A stretch of 64,000 nt of DNA from Phytophthora colocasiae (GCA_018806915.1 JAGKQI010000096.1:1612001-1676000), one strand, 5' to 3'. Shown: positions 31,974 through 43,139, counted from the first letter of the stretch. Notes: generated by a model not told the origin, from the sequence alone. Translations and numbers: made by a program.

Positions 31974-33295
31974 ATGCAGAGCCTGGACAGTGACAGCAAC
32001 CAACACGATAACGAGACGCAGCGAGGCTTGATGCATGCTGGTGGCCGAGAAATCACAGTTGAGGTCCTTCTTAATGCCACCAAGCTAAGTGTAGGCAAGA
32101 AGGAACATCTTTCACACTACCTCAAGCGAATCACCCACCTCGCGTTAAATGGAGACGCTAGCAAAGCCCTGGAGAAAGGCGGAAGTGACAGCGGAGCTAT
32201 CCGCAAGATCCAGAATCTGCACCATTGCCCCAACCTGAAGGTGCTTTATTTCTACGACAACGAGGTGGAAGTAATCGAGAACCTTGATGCCGTTCCGCTG
32301 CTCACCCATCTACACCTTCAAGGCAATTGTCTGCGACGAATCGAGAATCTCGAGGCGTTGAAGTTACTGGAGAAGTTGTATCTCGAGAAGAATTGTATCG
32401 TGAGGTTGGAAGGGTTAGCTGGGTGTCCCCGACTGAAGGAGTTGTATTTGGCGAACCAACACGTGCCAATTGAAACACATTTCTCATTTGAAGAAAGCTC
32501 GATGCGAGCATTGGCTGTAAGCTAGTGGTGATGTTGTTATTCTTGTTTGTCTTGGTACAACAGTTTGTTAAGTGTGCTACTTTGTCTGTGTAGAATTCTC
32601 TGCAAATGTTAGACCTCTCCAATTGCCGCGTGGCTTCTACAAAAGCTCTTCTCTTGCTGCGCTGCTTGGAGCAGCTTGACCTCTCCAAGAACCTCATCAA
32701 CGACTTGGAAGAGGTGTTTGCACTGGTTGGTGGTGTGACGTCGCTGGTGGAGCTGGATCTGCGAGGCAATGAAGTCACCGCAACAGCTAAATATCGGGAG
32801 AAGACGATCACTTTCTCCTCTGCGCGTTTAGGTTGGCTGTTTGTTTATTGCAGACCGTGGACGTTGTTTTCATTTTCTTCTTTATTACAGCATTGTTGGA
32901 CAAGAAAGATATCGACGCGAACCAGCGGCGCATGATGCAGTCCCACCTGGCGCACAAATACAGGTACGAGCAGCAAAACTAGTATAGCCAATCCCACCAA
33001 CTTGACGACTTGTATGGGCAGAAAACGCATCGATCCAAGCTCACGTCGCTCAAGTCCGTCTTCAAGAGAAGGAAGACGAGGCGATCTGAGCAGTGGACCA
33101 AGTGAATCGACGAGACAGATGAAACATGGTGCAACCGTGCATCAGCTTCGCAGCATGCAGTTCACCTCGACACTCTCGAAATTTCGGCCTGAAAGCGATT
33201 GCCTGGGTGTCGCTGGTGCGTCTTGCAATCCTAGCAGTACAGCTCTAGTGAAAGTGTCCAACAACAACAGCAACAACAACAACAAGTACAACTGA
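31974..33295 (+). CDS. SDS22-like leucine-rich-repeat protein, PPP1R42-like (4 exons, 373 aa)
   Basis: Exons 31974-32516, 32594-32825, 32891-32963 and 33022-33295. Six or more SDS22-type LRRs occupy residues about 50-255 (for example NLKVLYFYDNEVEVIENL, LLTHLHLQGNCLRRIENL), then a cap with KYREKTI and a conserved LLDKKDIDANQRRMM segment. This layout resembles PPP1R42/LRRC67 and related ciliary or centrosomal phosphatase-1 regulators, which would suit an organism with flagellated zoospores. The C-terminal 90 residues are Ser/Arg rich and end in an Asn run. Partner and location are inferred from the family. Confidence 0.82.
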
Positions 33296-33377
33296 GTAAA
33301 AGCTATGAATGCAGAAGAAAGAACGCACAACGTATCACATAGCGCTAAAGCATGCTGAAATGTGTCTTCAATCGGTT

Positions 33378-34553
33378 TTAGTTCTTCTTGAATAGACCGT
33401 AGGCCAGCACGGAGGCCACACCAACAGCAACGCCAGCTGCCAGACCCAGAACAACCTGCTGCTGGTCCTTCGACAGCGTGCATGTAGTGGGCTTCTTGGT
33501 GAACTGCGGGATCGCACGCGGGTTCTCGAGGAACTCGGCGATCAGCACGGCGTTCAGCGCTGCACCGCGCAGGAGCTGGTCACCAGACACAAACAGCTCC
33601 AGGCCGTGCTCGCCAAAGACCAAACTCTTGCGCAGTCGGCCGGCTTCGATGTTGAACTTCTTGGTGGCGTTCTTGGGCATCGGGTACAGCAGCTTCTCCG
33701 GCTCGTCGACGAGGTCTACGCCGTCAGCCTTGGCTAGAATCTCACGAGCACGGGCAATGTTCACGGGCTTGACCGTCTCGATGCTGAGAGCCTCCGAATG
33801 AGCGCGCATGATAGGGATACGGGCAGCCGTGCAGCTGACAGCAAGGTTCGGCTCGTCGAAGATCTTGCGCGTCTCCCACGTGACCTTCATCTCCTCCTTG
33901 GTGTAGCCGTTTTCCTGGAACTTGTCAATGTGCGGGATAAGGTTGAACGGAAGCGGGTAGGAGAAGACCTTGTTGGAAACAGGCTCGTCAGCCAAGAAGG
34001 CCTTGGCACCGTCCGCCAGTTCGTCCATTCCGGCAGCACCAGCGCCACTGGCAGCCTGGTACGTCGACACAATGAGCTTCTTAATTCCAAACTCGCAGTG
34101 CAACGGCCATAGTGCCATGGCTGCAATAGCAGTAGTGCAGTTGGGGTTGGCAATGAGCTTGGGCTGCGGCTGGCCGTCCTTCGTTAGCAACACGTGGCCA
34201 TTGATTTCCGGGATCACGAGCGGGGTCTCCGGGTCGCGACGGAAGGCCGACGAATTGTCAATGACCACGGGGCCATTGGGCACAGCAGCCAATTCCTTAG
34301 CGTATTGCAGCGAGAAGTCACCTGACACGGCAAGGAAGACGTAGTCCAGCTTAGCCGCCTTCTCCACCGAGAAGAGCGAGATGGTCACTTGTCCGAAAGG
34401 AGTGTCCACCTTTTTGCCAGCAGAGCGCGAAGACGCAAAGAGCACGAGCTGACTGACCGGGAACTTGTGCGCAGCCAGCACCGAGATGATCTCAATGCCT
34501 ACAGCGCCCGTGGCACCACAGATACCGATTGTCTTGCCATTGGGCGTCGTCAT
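33378..34553 (-). CDS. Aspartate-semialdehyde dehydrogenase with a C-terminal membrane tail (391 aa)
   Basis: Second enzyme of the aspartate pathway to Lys, Thr and Met: reduces aspartyl phosphate to the semialdehyde with NADPH. Visible are the nucleotide loop GICGATGAVG near the N-terminus, the catalytic Cys in IANPNCTTA (residue about 138), and the active-site RAHSEALSIE His (about 255). Start taken at ATG 34553. Unlike ordinary members, the C-terminus continues after the enzyme fold into LGLAAGVAVGVASVLAYGLF followed by KKN, a single hydrophobic helix with a short basic end, like a tail anchor. The frame is open further upstream (to 34757), so a longer N-terminus cannot be excluded. Confidence 0.93.
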   Translation of the reverse strand: MTTPNGKTIGICGATGAVGIEIISVLAAHKFPVSQLVLFASSRSAGKKVDTPFGQVTISLFSVEKAAKLDYVFLAVSGDFSLQYAKELAAVPNGPVVIDNSSAFRRDPETPLVIPEINGHVLLTKDGQPQPKLIANPNCTTAIAAMALWPLHCEFGIKKLIVSTYQAASGAGAAGMDELADGAKAFLADEPVSNKVFSYPLPFNLIPHIDKFQENGYTKEEMKVTWETRKIFDEPNLAVSCTAARIPIMRAHSEALSIETVKPVNIARAREILAKADGVDLVDEPEKLLYPMPKNATKKFNIEAGRLRKSLVFGEHGLELFVSGDQLLRGAALNAVLIAEFLENPRAIPQFTKKPTTCTLSKDQQQVVLGLAAGVAVGVASVLAYGLFKKN

Positions 34554-34830
34554 TGCTGTCGATCGATGGAGGACAGCGCAGGAGCGTTTGTGATGGACGG
34601 CGCCTACTTGCTCGCTACCGGTTTTGTCGGTACGGTATTTGCAAAATCTTGTGGTGCGTGACGCGCCCTGATGACGAGGTCGATTGTACTTAATGGAATT
34701 GTGTTGTCTACATAACATCCGATCCACTAAGTTCGCATTGAAGCTGCACGTCTTCACGTCGGAATCTCATAGATCCGATCCTAGAAGCACATTACTCGGA
34801 AGTCTCCCCTTGGAGCTCTCCCTAACGACG

Positions 34831-35973
34831 ATGCTGCCTGTTGTCATGAAGCCTGTTGTACTAGCGCCGCGTCTTGGATTGCTGGTATCGCGTACTTTCT
34901 CCTCCTCTTCTGAACCGCTGGTCCTTGTGGAGAAGAAAGAAAAATACGCGGTTGTGCGCATGAACCGCCCACCCGTCAATTCTCTCAACACGGCGGTGGG
35001 TCTCGCTCCAGAGTAGATTTTAGACGTTTGTCATAGTTTGTTTGACTTGTTGCTGGCTGGTACATGTAGTTGATTCGAGAACTGGACGCGACGATCAAGA
35101 AGCTTGAGGAAGACAAAGGCGTCCGGTACAATACCGACCCTGGTTGATCTGTGTTATATGTACCATCATTTTGACAGTCGTTGCTGTAATTTTGTTTTTA
35201 AACTTGGATTATAGCGGCTTCATCTTGGCATCTTCGAACCAGAAAGTCTTCTCCGCTGGCCTGGACATCATGGAAATGTATCAACCACAGGTGTGCATTT
35301 GCAGGAATCAGATACTTCTTCAACGTAACTAATCTATGGCCAACTATTGACAGCCTGCTAAGATCACCAAGTTCTGGACGTCCCTTCAAGATCTGTATCT
35401 GCGTCTGTACACGACTCGACTGGCTGCAGTGGCTGCGATTGAGGGTCATAGTCCTGCAGGAGGCTGCTTGTTAGCCATGTGCTGCGACTACCGCATCATG
35501 ACGAGCGGGAAGCCTATGATCGGTCTGAACGAGACGCAATTGGGCATTGTAGCACCTACGTGGTTCCGTGATACTTTCGTCAACACGATCGGTCATCGTG
35601 AAGCTGAGAAGATGTTGGGCCTCGGACTGCAAGTGGATGCCACCAAGGCGAAGTCGATCGGATTGGTCGACGAGGCTGTCAGTCTGGAGGAAGTTTTCCC
35701 GCGTGCTGAGGCTGCAATTGGCAAGTGGCTAGCTATTCCGGGTACGATTACATTGCGTTTGGAGATTTTTGTGTGTGCGGAGGACTAATTTGACTCTGTT
35801 GATGATGTTTAGATATGGCACGTGTGAAGACTAAGCTGCTTCTGCGCCAAGAGACCGCCGACCGGCTGATCGCCATCCGAGAAAAGGACTTAGAAGCCTT
35901 CACGGACTTCGCACAGACGGACAAGGTTCAAAAATCGCTGGGGATGTATCTCGCTTCGCTAAAGAAGAAGTAG
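34831..35973 (+). CDS. ECI1: Enoyl-CoA delta-isomerase 1-like, mitochondrial (5 exons, 281 aa)
   Basis: Crotonase-fold enzyme that shifts cis/trans-3 double bonds to trans-2 in beta-oxidation of unsaturated fatty acids. Exons 34831-34995, 35070-35125, 35215-35290, 35354-35741 and 35813-35973. Residues 1-28 form a mitochondrial presequence (VLAPRLGLLVSRTFSSS). The first oxyanion-hole segment is FSAGLDIMEMY and the second is EGHSPAGGCLLAMCCDYRIM. Downstream IGLNETQLGIVAPTWF carries the acidic residue placed like the catalytic Glu of ECI1. Ends in KKK. Divergent from the aspartate-semialdehyde dehydrogenase with 277 bases between. Confidence 0.9.
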
Positions 35974-36187
35974 TCGGGCTGCTCCGGCAAAATGACGAGC
36001 AAATCACCAAACCCGTACGGAGTAATACATGCATCCGAAATCTTGTCTTCTCTGATCTGGTGTTGACGGGACGACTCATAATCGTGGAGCTTGACGCGTT
36101 ACCGGTAACCTTACTGTCCAGTACTTTAAACACATTGCACATGCACGAAAAAGATTCCCAAAACTTGCTAGTACCTACAGGGTACAT

Positions 36188-36205
36188 GGTCACTTGTCAA
36201 TTGGG
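36188..36205 (+). promoter_or_regulatory. Inr/FPR-like core promoter of RXLR effector 1
   Basis: TGGTCACTTGTCAATTGG matches the Inr part (TCAYTY) and most of the FPR part (CAWTTT) of the oomycete core. It lies about 30-47 bases before the effector ATG. Confidence 0.55.
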
Positions 36206-36234
36206 TTCTCAGAATTAAAGACACCAGAAAAAGT

Positions 36235-36588
36235 ATGCGTCTGCATTATGTTGCACTGATGGTTGCAGTCTTCCTTCTTGAGACTACGACCGCTGCACAG
36301 ACCCATGCTACAGAACCCGACGCCGCAGACTTTCTCTGCAGACTGATTCCAGAGGAAAATGGTACTCCAGTCAAACGTTTTTTACGAACAGGAGCGGGTA
36401 TCAACGAGGAAGATCGAGCTATCTCCATCACAGTGCCGGTCAAATCGAAGAAGTTGGCTGCCAAATTGGGGAGACTGGCGAGGTACAATGTGTGGATCTT
36501 TTCGAAGAGGAAGCCTGCTTGGGTTCTGAAGCACTACCCTAAGCTTTACAAGGGATATGTCCACTTTTACGCCAAGAGAATGTATTAA
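36235..36588 (+). CDS. RXLR-dEER secreted effector candidate 1 (117 aa)
   Basis: Small secreted protein of the oomycete RXLR class, expected to act inside plant cells. A signal peptide covers residues 1 to about 21 (MRLHYVALMVAVFLLETTTA). RFLR sits at 48-51 and an acidic EEDR at 58-61, at the canonical spacing. The C-terminal effector part is only about 55 residues, basic and Tyr/Lys rich, and I see no clear WY fold. Single exon, intact, with its own core promoter. It lies between ECI1 and aminoacylase-1, inside a housekeeping region rather than in the transposon island. Host target unknown. Confidence 0.88.
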   Translation: MRLHYVALMVAVFLLETTTAAQTHATEPDAADFLCRLIPEENGTPVKRFLRTGAGINEEDRAISITVPVKSKKLAAKLGRLARYNVWIFSKRKPAWVLKHYPKLYKGYVHFYAKRMY

Positions 36589-36728
36589 GGAATCTTCGAC
36601 GTGCCTTCTGCTATTATCTGTTTCGTAATGTCCAACAAATAGTTGAGTAATTTCAACACAATGCATTAGAAGTATATTCTTTGTATTCCATTCATCCGAC
36701 GTACATTAACAAAATAGCACGTATCCTA

Positions 36729-38298
36729 TTACAGGAGGTTATCGTGAGTATCCAGATTACTCGGTAGATAGTTCACAATATCCTCTCTGTTCGTATCCGT
36801 GCCAAACATGTCCTTGAACACACTCGTGTAAACGCTGATGCCATGCAGGAACGTATCCTTAGAAAGACTTTCGTTGTGCTCATGCAACAGAATCTCGGTT
36901 CGTTTCATGGGCGAGAATCCGATAGCAGGCACGCCGACCTTGCGAAGAAAACGACTGTCCGTAGCGGCCGGGAAAATCGCGGTCTCCAATTTCTCTCCTA
37001 TGTGAGCACACGTCTTCTGGAAAAGCTGCCACCAAATGTTATCAGCGTCGAGAGAAGTGACGTAATGTTCATGTAGCGGATCAGTCCACGAGGCAAACTC
37101 CCAGGAAACTCCCTCTGCAGCGCACCATTCGTCCAATTTTGCCGTCATCACCTTCATATCCATTTCAGGTGACACGCGAATGTCAAAGCCAGCTATGGCT
37201 TCCGTTGGGATCACATTTAAAGCATGCGTCTTGCCGCCATCCTGGGAAACCCCGCTCTGAAGCGCTGTGATGTTGACCGTTGTCACATCTCCAAGCTGTT
37301 TCTTCTTCATATCACCATGCTTGCACCCGTCATCAGCGCCGAGGGCTTTTTCCTGCTCATTACGAAAAGCCAATGCCTTGTTGCAAATGTCAATGATCTT
37401 CATCGTAGCAGTGTCCTTGATGAAGCGACTTCCATGACCCGTTGGCCCTTCAGCTTTGACGTATACCCACCACGGAGATCGTTCCCCATAGAACACCGTG
37501 AAAGCGTCTGCCGGATTAGCCAATCCTTCATCAAATGCGAACGCAGCCGGCATGATAGACTTGAACTGCTCACTTTCCAGGAATGCCGCCATTCCTGCAG
37601 CACCTCCAATCTCCTCGTCCGGCACAAACAGTAGGTAAATGTTACGCTTGGGCTTAAAACCTGTCGATTTCAGGGACTGCACAGCCTCCACGTACTGAAT
37701 GCACACACTCTTCATATCCTGCGTACCTCGGCCGTAAATTCGGCCGTCATCCAGAACCTTTGCCTGAAGAAATAATGTTATATCGTCACAAATATTAACT
37801 TTTACCACGAAGACACCAAGATGCTCACATCAAAAGGGTCAAACTCCCAACACTCAGCCATTGCTGGCACTACATCATAATGTGAATTCAAAATGATGCC
37901 CGGAAGCGTCGAGTCTTCTCCCTGCCACGTTGCCTACACAAATGTTAATACACTTGAAACTGTACGGTCGACAAGAATGAAGCACATACTAGAACAACGG
38001 GCTTGTTCTCAACCGGCGAGAAAACCTGCACCTGAAGACCAACTACAACACCATTAGCACAATACCCACATCACTCTGTTAAAATAATAAAAAAATGAGC
38101 AATACCTTCGTCCAGGTATCCCCGTAGCCATTCCGCACACTTCCACCAGCCATAATATACTCAATTAGCCCCCAGTAGAAAGTATACAACGTATCACACC
38201 TCTGCTACCTCATTGTAGCTGCCGTTCGGTCCTTCGGCGCTCACTGTGCGCAGACGCAGGAGCTCCAGGAATCGCTCGACTGGGTCCTTTCGTGCCAT
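36729..38298 (-). CDS. ACY1: Aminoacylase-1, M20 metallopeptidase (5 exons, 441 aa)
   Basis: Cytosolic zinc enzyme that removes N-acetyl groups from amino acids. Exons on the minus strand are 38298-38200, 38139-38106, 38042-37990, 37933-37829 and 37763-36729; all phases fit. Zinc and catalytic motifs are NSHYDVVP (His and Asp), GRGTQDMKS (bridging Asp), PDEEIGG (general base Glu and ligand) and a late HEHNESL (His). The dimerisation domain with PTGHGSRF lies between. Exon 2 is only 34 bases. Length is typical for ACY1. Divergent with the TPR-like gene, 87 bases between start codons. Confidence 0.93.
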
Positions 38299-38385
38299 TA
38301 TTGTCGAACTCCAATTAGGGGAATCCTCTAAACGAACTTAGGTATTATTCAAATCTCTATACAAGAACATATTATCTTTTGACCA

Positions 38386-39925
38386 ATGGAAGGTACTCGT
38401 CAAGCTATTCACCAGGGCCGACTCCTGGCCGATGCAGGGCTCAATGAACACGCGCTGGAGACGTGGAAGGAGGCGCTGAGTGGCGCTTACTCTTCGCAGG
38501 ACTATGCAGGAATGTTTGTGTTGTCCGGGAATATTGGTGAGGCCTGTATTAGGATTGCAACGCGGTCGAAGATGTCCAGTGTCAAGGCTGCAACTTTGCT
38601 ACAGGAGGCGAAAGAACACTTGGATTACGCGTTGCAGATAGTGGAGCAGTGCAATATGCGAGAAGTTCTTGGAGGTTATAAGATTTTGTATCAGGGCGTG
38701 AGGCGGGTAGAGATTTTGAAGAAGAAAGTGGAGAAACTAGCGGACAAGTTCGGGGAGGAGGAAACAGTAGCGTGCACGACGTGTGGAAGAGTTGGGAAGG
38801 AGGTTATGCTGGACGAGAACGACGGATGTTACTACTGCACTGAGTGTTATGACGAATACTACGCTGCAGCTGTAAAGACAGAAGAGAATGCTGCTGTGGA
38901 TGCAGGAATATTGGCCAGTGATGATTTGAAGACTAATGGGAGTGATGTCTGGGCATCTGACCCTGCAGAGCAAGATAATGGTAGTGCTGTTGACTCGTTG
39001 GGTGGCGACGCTGATGTTAAGGCCTCCGACCCTGCTGAGCTGGTTGTGCCCTTGTCATATCTATCTCATGAACCAGGTGATCTCACCGGCATTGCATCAG
39101 CACACAAGGTTGAAGAAACAGCGAAAGATGTTTGCAACAAGATTAAAGCTGTGGAAAAGGAAGAACATCAGGAAAATCCTGTGGAGGTGGCAAAAGATCG
39201 CATCCGATATGAACGGGTAGAGTTGGGATCATTGGCAGACTTTCTGACAGGAAAATCTCGTGCGGAGAATGAAGCAGAGCAGCTTGAGCTGCTGCAGAAA
39301 GATGATGCTTTGGTGGCTGATAATAAACATTCTGCTGGGCCTGGCCGAGAAGAAGACTCTATTGGTCATCAGGACAGCAGCACAGCTCAAACGTCGGACG
39401 AGGTTGCTCCGTGTGTGGAAACACTGCCAGGAGTGCTGGACGAAGTAGAAGACACAGCAGATTCTGTCCCCAGCAAGGTCGTGTACTCGATTGTCCAGCT
39501 ACTGGAGCTGCGGAATAACTCACCCAGAGACTGTCCTGTAACTCTTTTGGCTTCCCCTGTGCGCGACGACGGCACTGCTACGATTGCTCGCACCAAAACC
39601 AATAACACGAAGAAGAAGTCAAGTGGGAAGAAGACCTCGAGGTAAGCATGGGTGCTCTCTCTTCTGCTGATTTAGCTTTTGTCTGAGTCCGGTTTGCCGT
39701 GTGCGTTCACTTGCCAGATCAGCCACTTCAGTACCTGAGAAGACCGAGAGCCACTTAATCTCGCCACTGCCAACACTGGAGCTGTGCAATGCAATGCGCA
39801 AGATTTTACAAGAGTGTGAAGACCAGCAGGTAGTCAATTGCGATAGCTCCTTGGCTTCTGGGACAACAGTAGCCTTTTGGCTTGAACAGGAGTGGAGCAT
39901 GTCCGCGAGCACGTGGCCAATGTAG
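38386..39925 (+). CDS. TPR-like protein with a four-cysteine zinc motif, unknown function (2 exons, 487 aa)
   Basis: Exons 38386-39641 and 39718-39925 join at CTCGAG|GTAAGC and TTGCCAG|ATCAG; without splicing the frame stops four bases into the intron. Residues 1-120 are helical and TPR-like (RLLADAGLNEHALETWKEAL). Then CTTCGRVGKEVMLDENDG and CYYCTECYDEYY give a C-x2-C...C-x2-C zinc site. The long middle is acidic and probably disordered, followed by a Lys-rich stretch (TKTNNTKKKSSGKKTSR) and a final folded-looking segment (LCNAMRKILQECEDQQ). I do not recognise the family; it may be an adaptor. Confidence 0.75.
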
Positions 39926-40018
39926 CACTTCCGTAATCGGATAGATCACGGTACTGTAGTTCAATCAGTGCGGTGCTGTGATTGGCCAATCTCTATCGGT
40001 TACATAAAGCTGAAACAC

Positions 40019-40121
40019 GGGAAAATCTATGGAGCTCGAGGTTACGGAGCTCGAGGTACCAAAAAATCATATGAGTTGACCAAAATAAAAATAGTCAACA
40101 CAAATTTTTATTTTATTGCAA
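40019..40121 (+). repeat. MULE terminal inverted repeat, left
   Basis: Pairs with 43047-43139. Contains two tandem GGAGCTCGAGGT units where the right end has one. Confidence 0.9.
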
Positions 40122-40496
40122 ATGAATTAAATCCGACAGTTACATGTATTGTCAAAGGGTTTATACGATATTTATTCGGAGAATTGGGCAAACCAGAGGA
40201 AGCTTAGTATGCCGCTGTTGTACGTGAACTCCATTAAAACGTATAATACTGTAGCGCGAAGAAGTATATTTATCACAGTCAGTTTTGTAAACAACTCACA
40301 GGATCATTTCTCGGTTGCTTGCAAGGCTAATTAGGGCTGTTGACGATACTTTTAAATTATCGGATTGCTTTGAATAGGGCCGAAGAACTGTGAACTGTGC
40401 ATCAACATCGCCGACTGTACTTATTTGAGTATAATACATTGTAGTGTGAGTTATTCGCTTAGCTTCGGCTGTGTGCGCTATAAGGCTGGCTACCTC

Positions 40497-42785
40497 TAGC
40501 CCAGAGGAAATCTTCTTCTTTTTCACCGGGTAAAAAACATTGAGCAATCGGCAACACAGTGTTCATGTTGGTCATAGCAATGATGTTCAGTAGTGGTAGA
40601 TCGAAGTTATTAGTCTTGTATGTGCAATCCATAACTGTGGTGGAGCGGATCTGGCCAAAATCTGGTTGAGGCCGATCGCGATCGCCACTTGCGCCCAGAC
40701 ACCGACTAACGGAGGGGGTCCCCCGATGATCCGTGATCTTGTTGCGTGTAGTATTCACCTTGTTTACCCGTCGGTAGGCGGGTTACGCTCTTCCAGGTGA
40801 CTTCTGAAGATGTCTTGGGGCGAGAAGAATGTCTTGGGTGACGCAGGTGATGAGATGGCGTGGGAATACTTCACTCTACCTCGGAGGGGTTGATCCGGGT
40901 CGTGAAGGCGAGTTCTCGAGCCTTGATCCGGTCGCCTGGTCTTCGATCCAGGTCTTCCAAGGGTCCAACGTTCGGGATCTGATTCCTTCCTTTACGATGC
41001 TTACCGCTTCCTATAGCGGGTGTCTTGATGGGTTGAGAGTCGACGAGATCGTCAGGCCAAGCAGCCAATTCCTTCCGATCCGTAGTTCGCACGTAAAGGA
41101 TAGATCACTAGATAGGGTAAAACTGGCCAATGTATTATCCAGAATTAACCTCTATGCTAGATCTCTTCTCCTTACCTTCTTGATGCTGGTGGGCCAATGT
41201 AATTCCCGGTCCCAGTCTTGGATGAAGGCACTTGTGAGGTCCAGAGCAAATTCGATTCTGTTTATGGTTATTCCTATGTGTTGGAATCCGTATCTGTGAC
41301 GTGCGCATCTGTGACGTGTGACAACTGCAACTACGGAACGATTGGTTGGTAACAACCAGAGCGGGAGAACCACTCACATCACCGGGGGCAACTCGTAGGC
41401 AGCGTAAGATGCTAATACACTCAGTCTCAAACTTTCCTCCAAGCCTTCTCGCTTGACCTCGTATCCCCGTGCCGTCGATAGTCAAGATCGTGATCCTCCT
41501 GAACTTGAACATCGCTTCCCCCGTGCGACCGATGCTGCTACCATTGTCCGGACCCGAAATCTCCTCTTGGGATGATCTCTGCGTGACCGCCTCCTTGGGT
41601 ACTCCTCGAGATCTCCTTCGGCCTAACACAGTGGGTAACGTCACTGACCTTGTGCAATTTCCCACTGATCGTTGGATATCGCCCCCTTCTCACGATCAGG
41701 TCGTCGTCGATCCACAGCAGATCGTGCCTGCCCTGATCTGCCGCTGCTTTGGTCTCCTTCTCCCTGGTGCTGAGCCACTACGTGAGACCTTACGGCAGGG
41801 CTCTCTGATCGCTTAGTCTCACTCGACCAAGACGCCATCCATCATCCACTTGCGGAGAGATCAAGGCGATTACCGATCCGGGTCCATTCGTCAGCCGTCA
41901 TTGCGCAATCTGGGGTCATCAACCGGTATCTTGCCACGCCAGAGGCCCCTGTCGCTTGATCCGACTCTCTCTGGGCCTGACGTTGCCTTTTCTCGGATTT
42001 CTTATTCGCGCTTCACCACATAACCATGACGTCAGAATTCCAAGCGTAAGATTCCTTGATTCCCGGGTGTGACCAAAATAAAGCCCGGAGTCGAGAGGTT
42101 GCTTTGTCCACGTCAACCTTGAAGAAAAAGTTGTGCTCTTTCAATTTCTTTAGCAGCAACTCAGTCGGTGTGTCGTCAGCCAGTGCCTCCCGACGACTTG
42201 AATTTTTCTTGTTTGACACATCTTTCGCGATAATTGCTGTATCCGAATCAGCACTTCTAATCGTAGCAACAACCACTTGAGGTGACACACCGACAGCTGT
42301 CTGCGCAGCAACTAAGTCTGTGTGAGACAGGTCCGACGACGCAAACGTTCCATGTCACGACTGCGATGGCCGGGGTGAAAGCTCGGGTCACGAGAGGCGG
42401 GGTGGTTGTGGATGTTGGATCCATTAAGATGGACTATTTTCGAACTTCCGGTCACATTGTTCGCATCGACCGCTTCAATACGAATCTTCATCTTGCACCC
42501 AATTTTGCTTGTTCCCCGTTGTGTACGAACTCGATCTTCCTCTCGGAGGTGACGTGTGTTCTTGGTTTTGCCGTAGTGGTCGCATTGGAAATCACGTTGT
42601 CGAATTTCTTTTGCCTTGTTTTTCTTGTTATGGGCCTTTGTCACGTCAATAACTTGGCGCCGATTCCACGCGTGAAGGGCAGTCTCTACCTCTTCATAAG
42701 AGTCAAATACTTGTTCCGGAGGTGGCGGAATGAGGTAGCTCGAGGTTGTTGGTGGAGGTGGTGCCGATGTTGGTGTTGAAGCCAT
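40497..42785 (-). pseudogene. MULE transposase, interrupted and 3'-deleted
   Basis: Starts at ATG 42785 with a Pro/Ser-rich leader, then a FAR1/WRKY-GCM1-like zinc region (FDSYEEVETALHAWNRR, later CDHYG...GCKMKI and HNHPAS). Near 42345 the frame shifts by one base and continues in VSPQVVVATIRSADSD and LKKLKEHNFFFKVDVDK. At 42020 a foreign segment interrupts it. Coding resumes at 40635 with MDCTYKTNNFDLPLLNI (first DDE aspartate), then KEEDFLWA, after which the rest of the catalytic domain and any SWIM finger are missing. It cannot make active transposase. Confidence 0.85.
40636..42020. mobile_element. Nested insertion inside the MULE (about 1385 bases, TG...CA ends)
   Basis: Begins TGTGGTGGAGCGG and ends CTTCACCACA, with 7-base inverted tips TGTGGTG/CACCACA. 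TAAC flanks both sides (40632-40635 and 42021-42024), or ATAAC if the last A is counted. Removing it restores an unbroken MULE reading frame (SDVMVM|DCTYK), so the borders are certain. TG...CA ends and a 4-5 base duplication suggest a solo LTR or a small non-autonomous LTR element. I saw no long direct terminal repeats and no reverse transcriptase; the frames inside are not recognisable. Confidence 0.8.
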
Positions 42786-43046
42786 AATCAAATAATGAAT
42801 GCACTTGAAAAGAGCAAAACTCAAAGGCAAATGTAGGTTTCACGCCTTGTTTTACAGGCCACGTGAGTTTCATAACCAAATATTGAAAAGGAGGATATGT
42901 GGGTTTCATAACCGAATACTGAAAAGTAGCAAAGCATCTCATGGGTATGCGATGCAGCCTACATTTATCCATAATAAAGTACTCGTAGAATAACCACTAC
43001 TCATTGAATAACCGCTAGAATAGAATAACCGCTATGAGATAATTAC

Positions 43047-43139
43047 TTTGCAATAAAATAAAAATTTGTGTTGACTATTTTTATTTTGGTCAACTCATAT
43101 GATTTTTTGGTACCTCGAGCTCCGTCCATAGATTTTTCC
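43047..43139 (-). repeat. MULE terminal inverted repeat, right
   Basis: Inverted copy of 40019-40121, followed by the second CTGAAACAC target-site copy. Confidence 0.9.

Larger units (their letters stand above)
40019..43139. mobile_element. Mutator-like element (MULE) with inverted ends and a 9-base target duplication
   Basis: The left end 40019-40121 and right end 43047-43139 are long inverted repeats (GGGAAAATCTATGGA...; the inner part from GGAGCTCGAGGTACC to TTTTATTTTATTGCAAA is essentially perfect). The left copy carries a 15-base duplication of the GGAGCTCGAGGT unit. Flanks are CTGAAACAC at 40010-40018 and again at 43140-43148, a 9-base target duplication, the MULE hallmark. Inside is a broken MULE transposase on the minus strand, itself split by a 1.4-kb insertion. 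Without that insertion the element is about 1.73 kb, an internally deleted copy. Confidence 0.9.

Noticed and set aside
40829..41816. Several open frames of 100-170 codons inside the nested insertion
   Set aside because: No reverse transcriptase, integrase or transposase motifs; frames on both strands overlap, as expected in GC-rich noncoding DNA.
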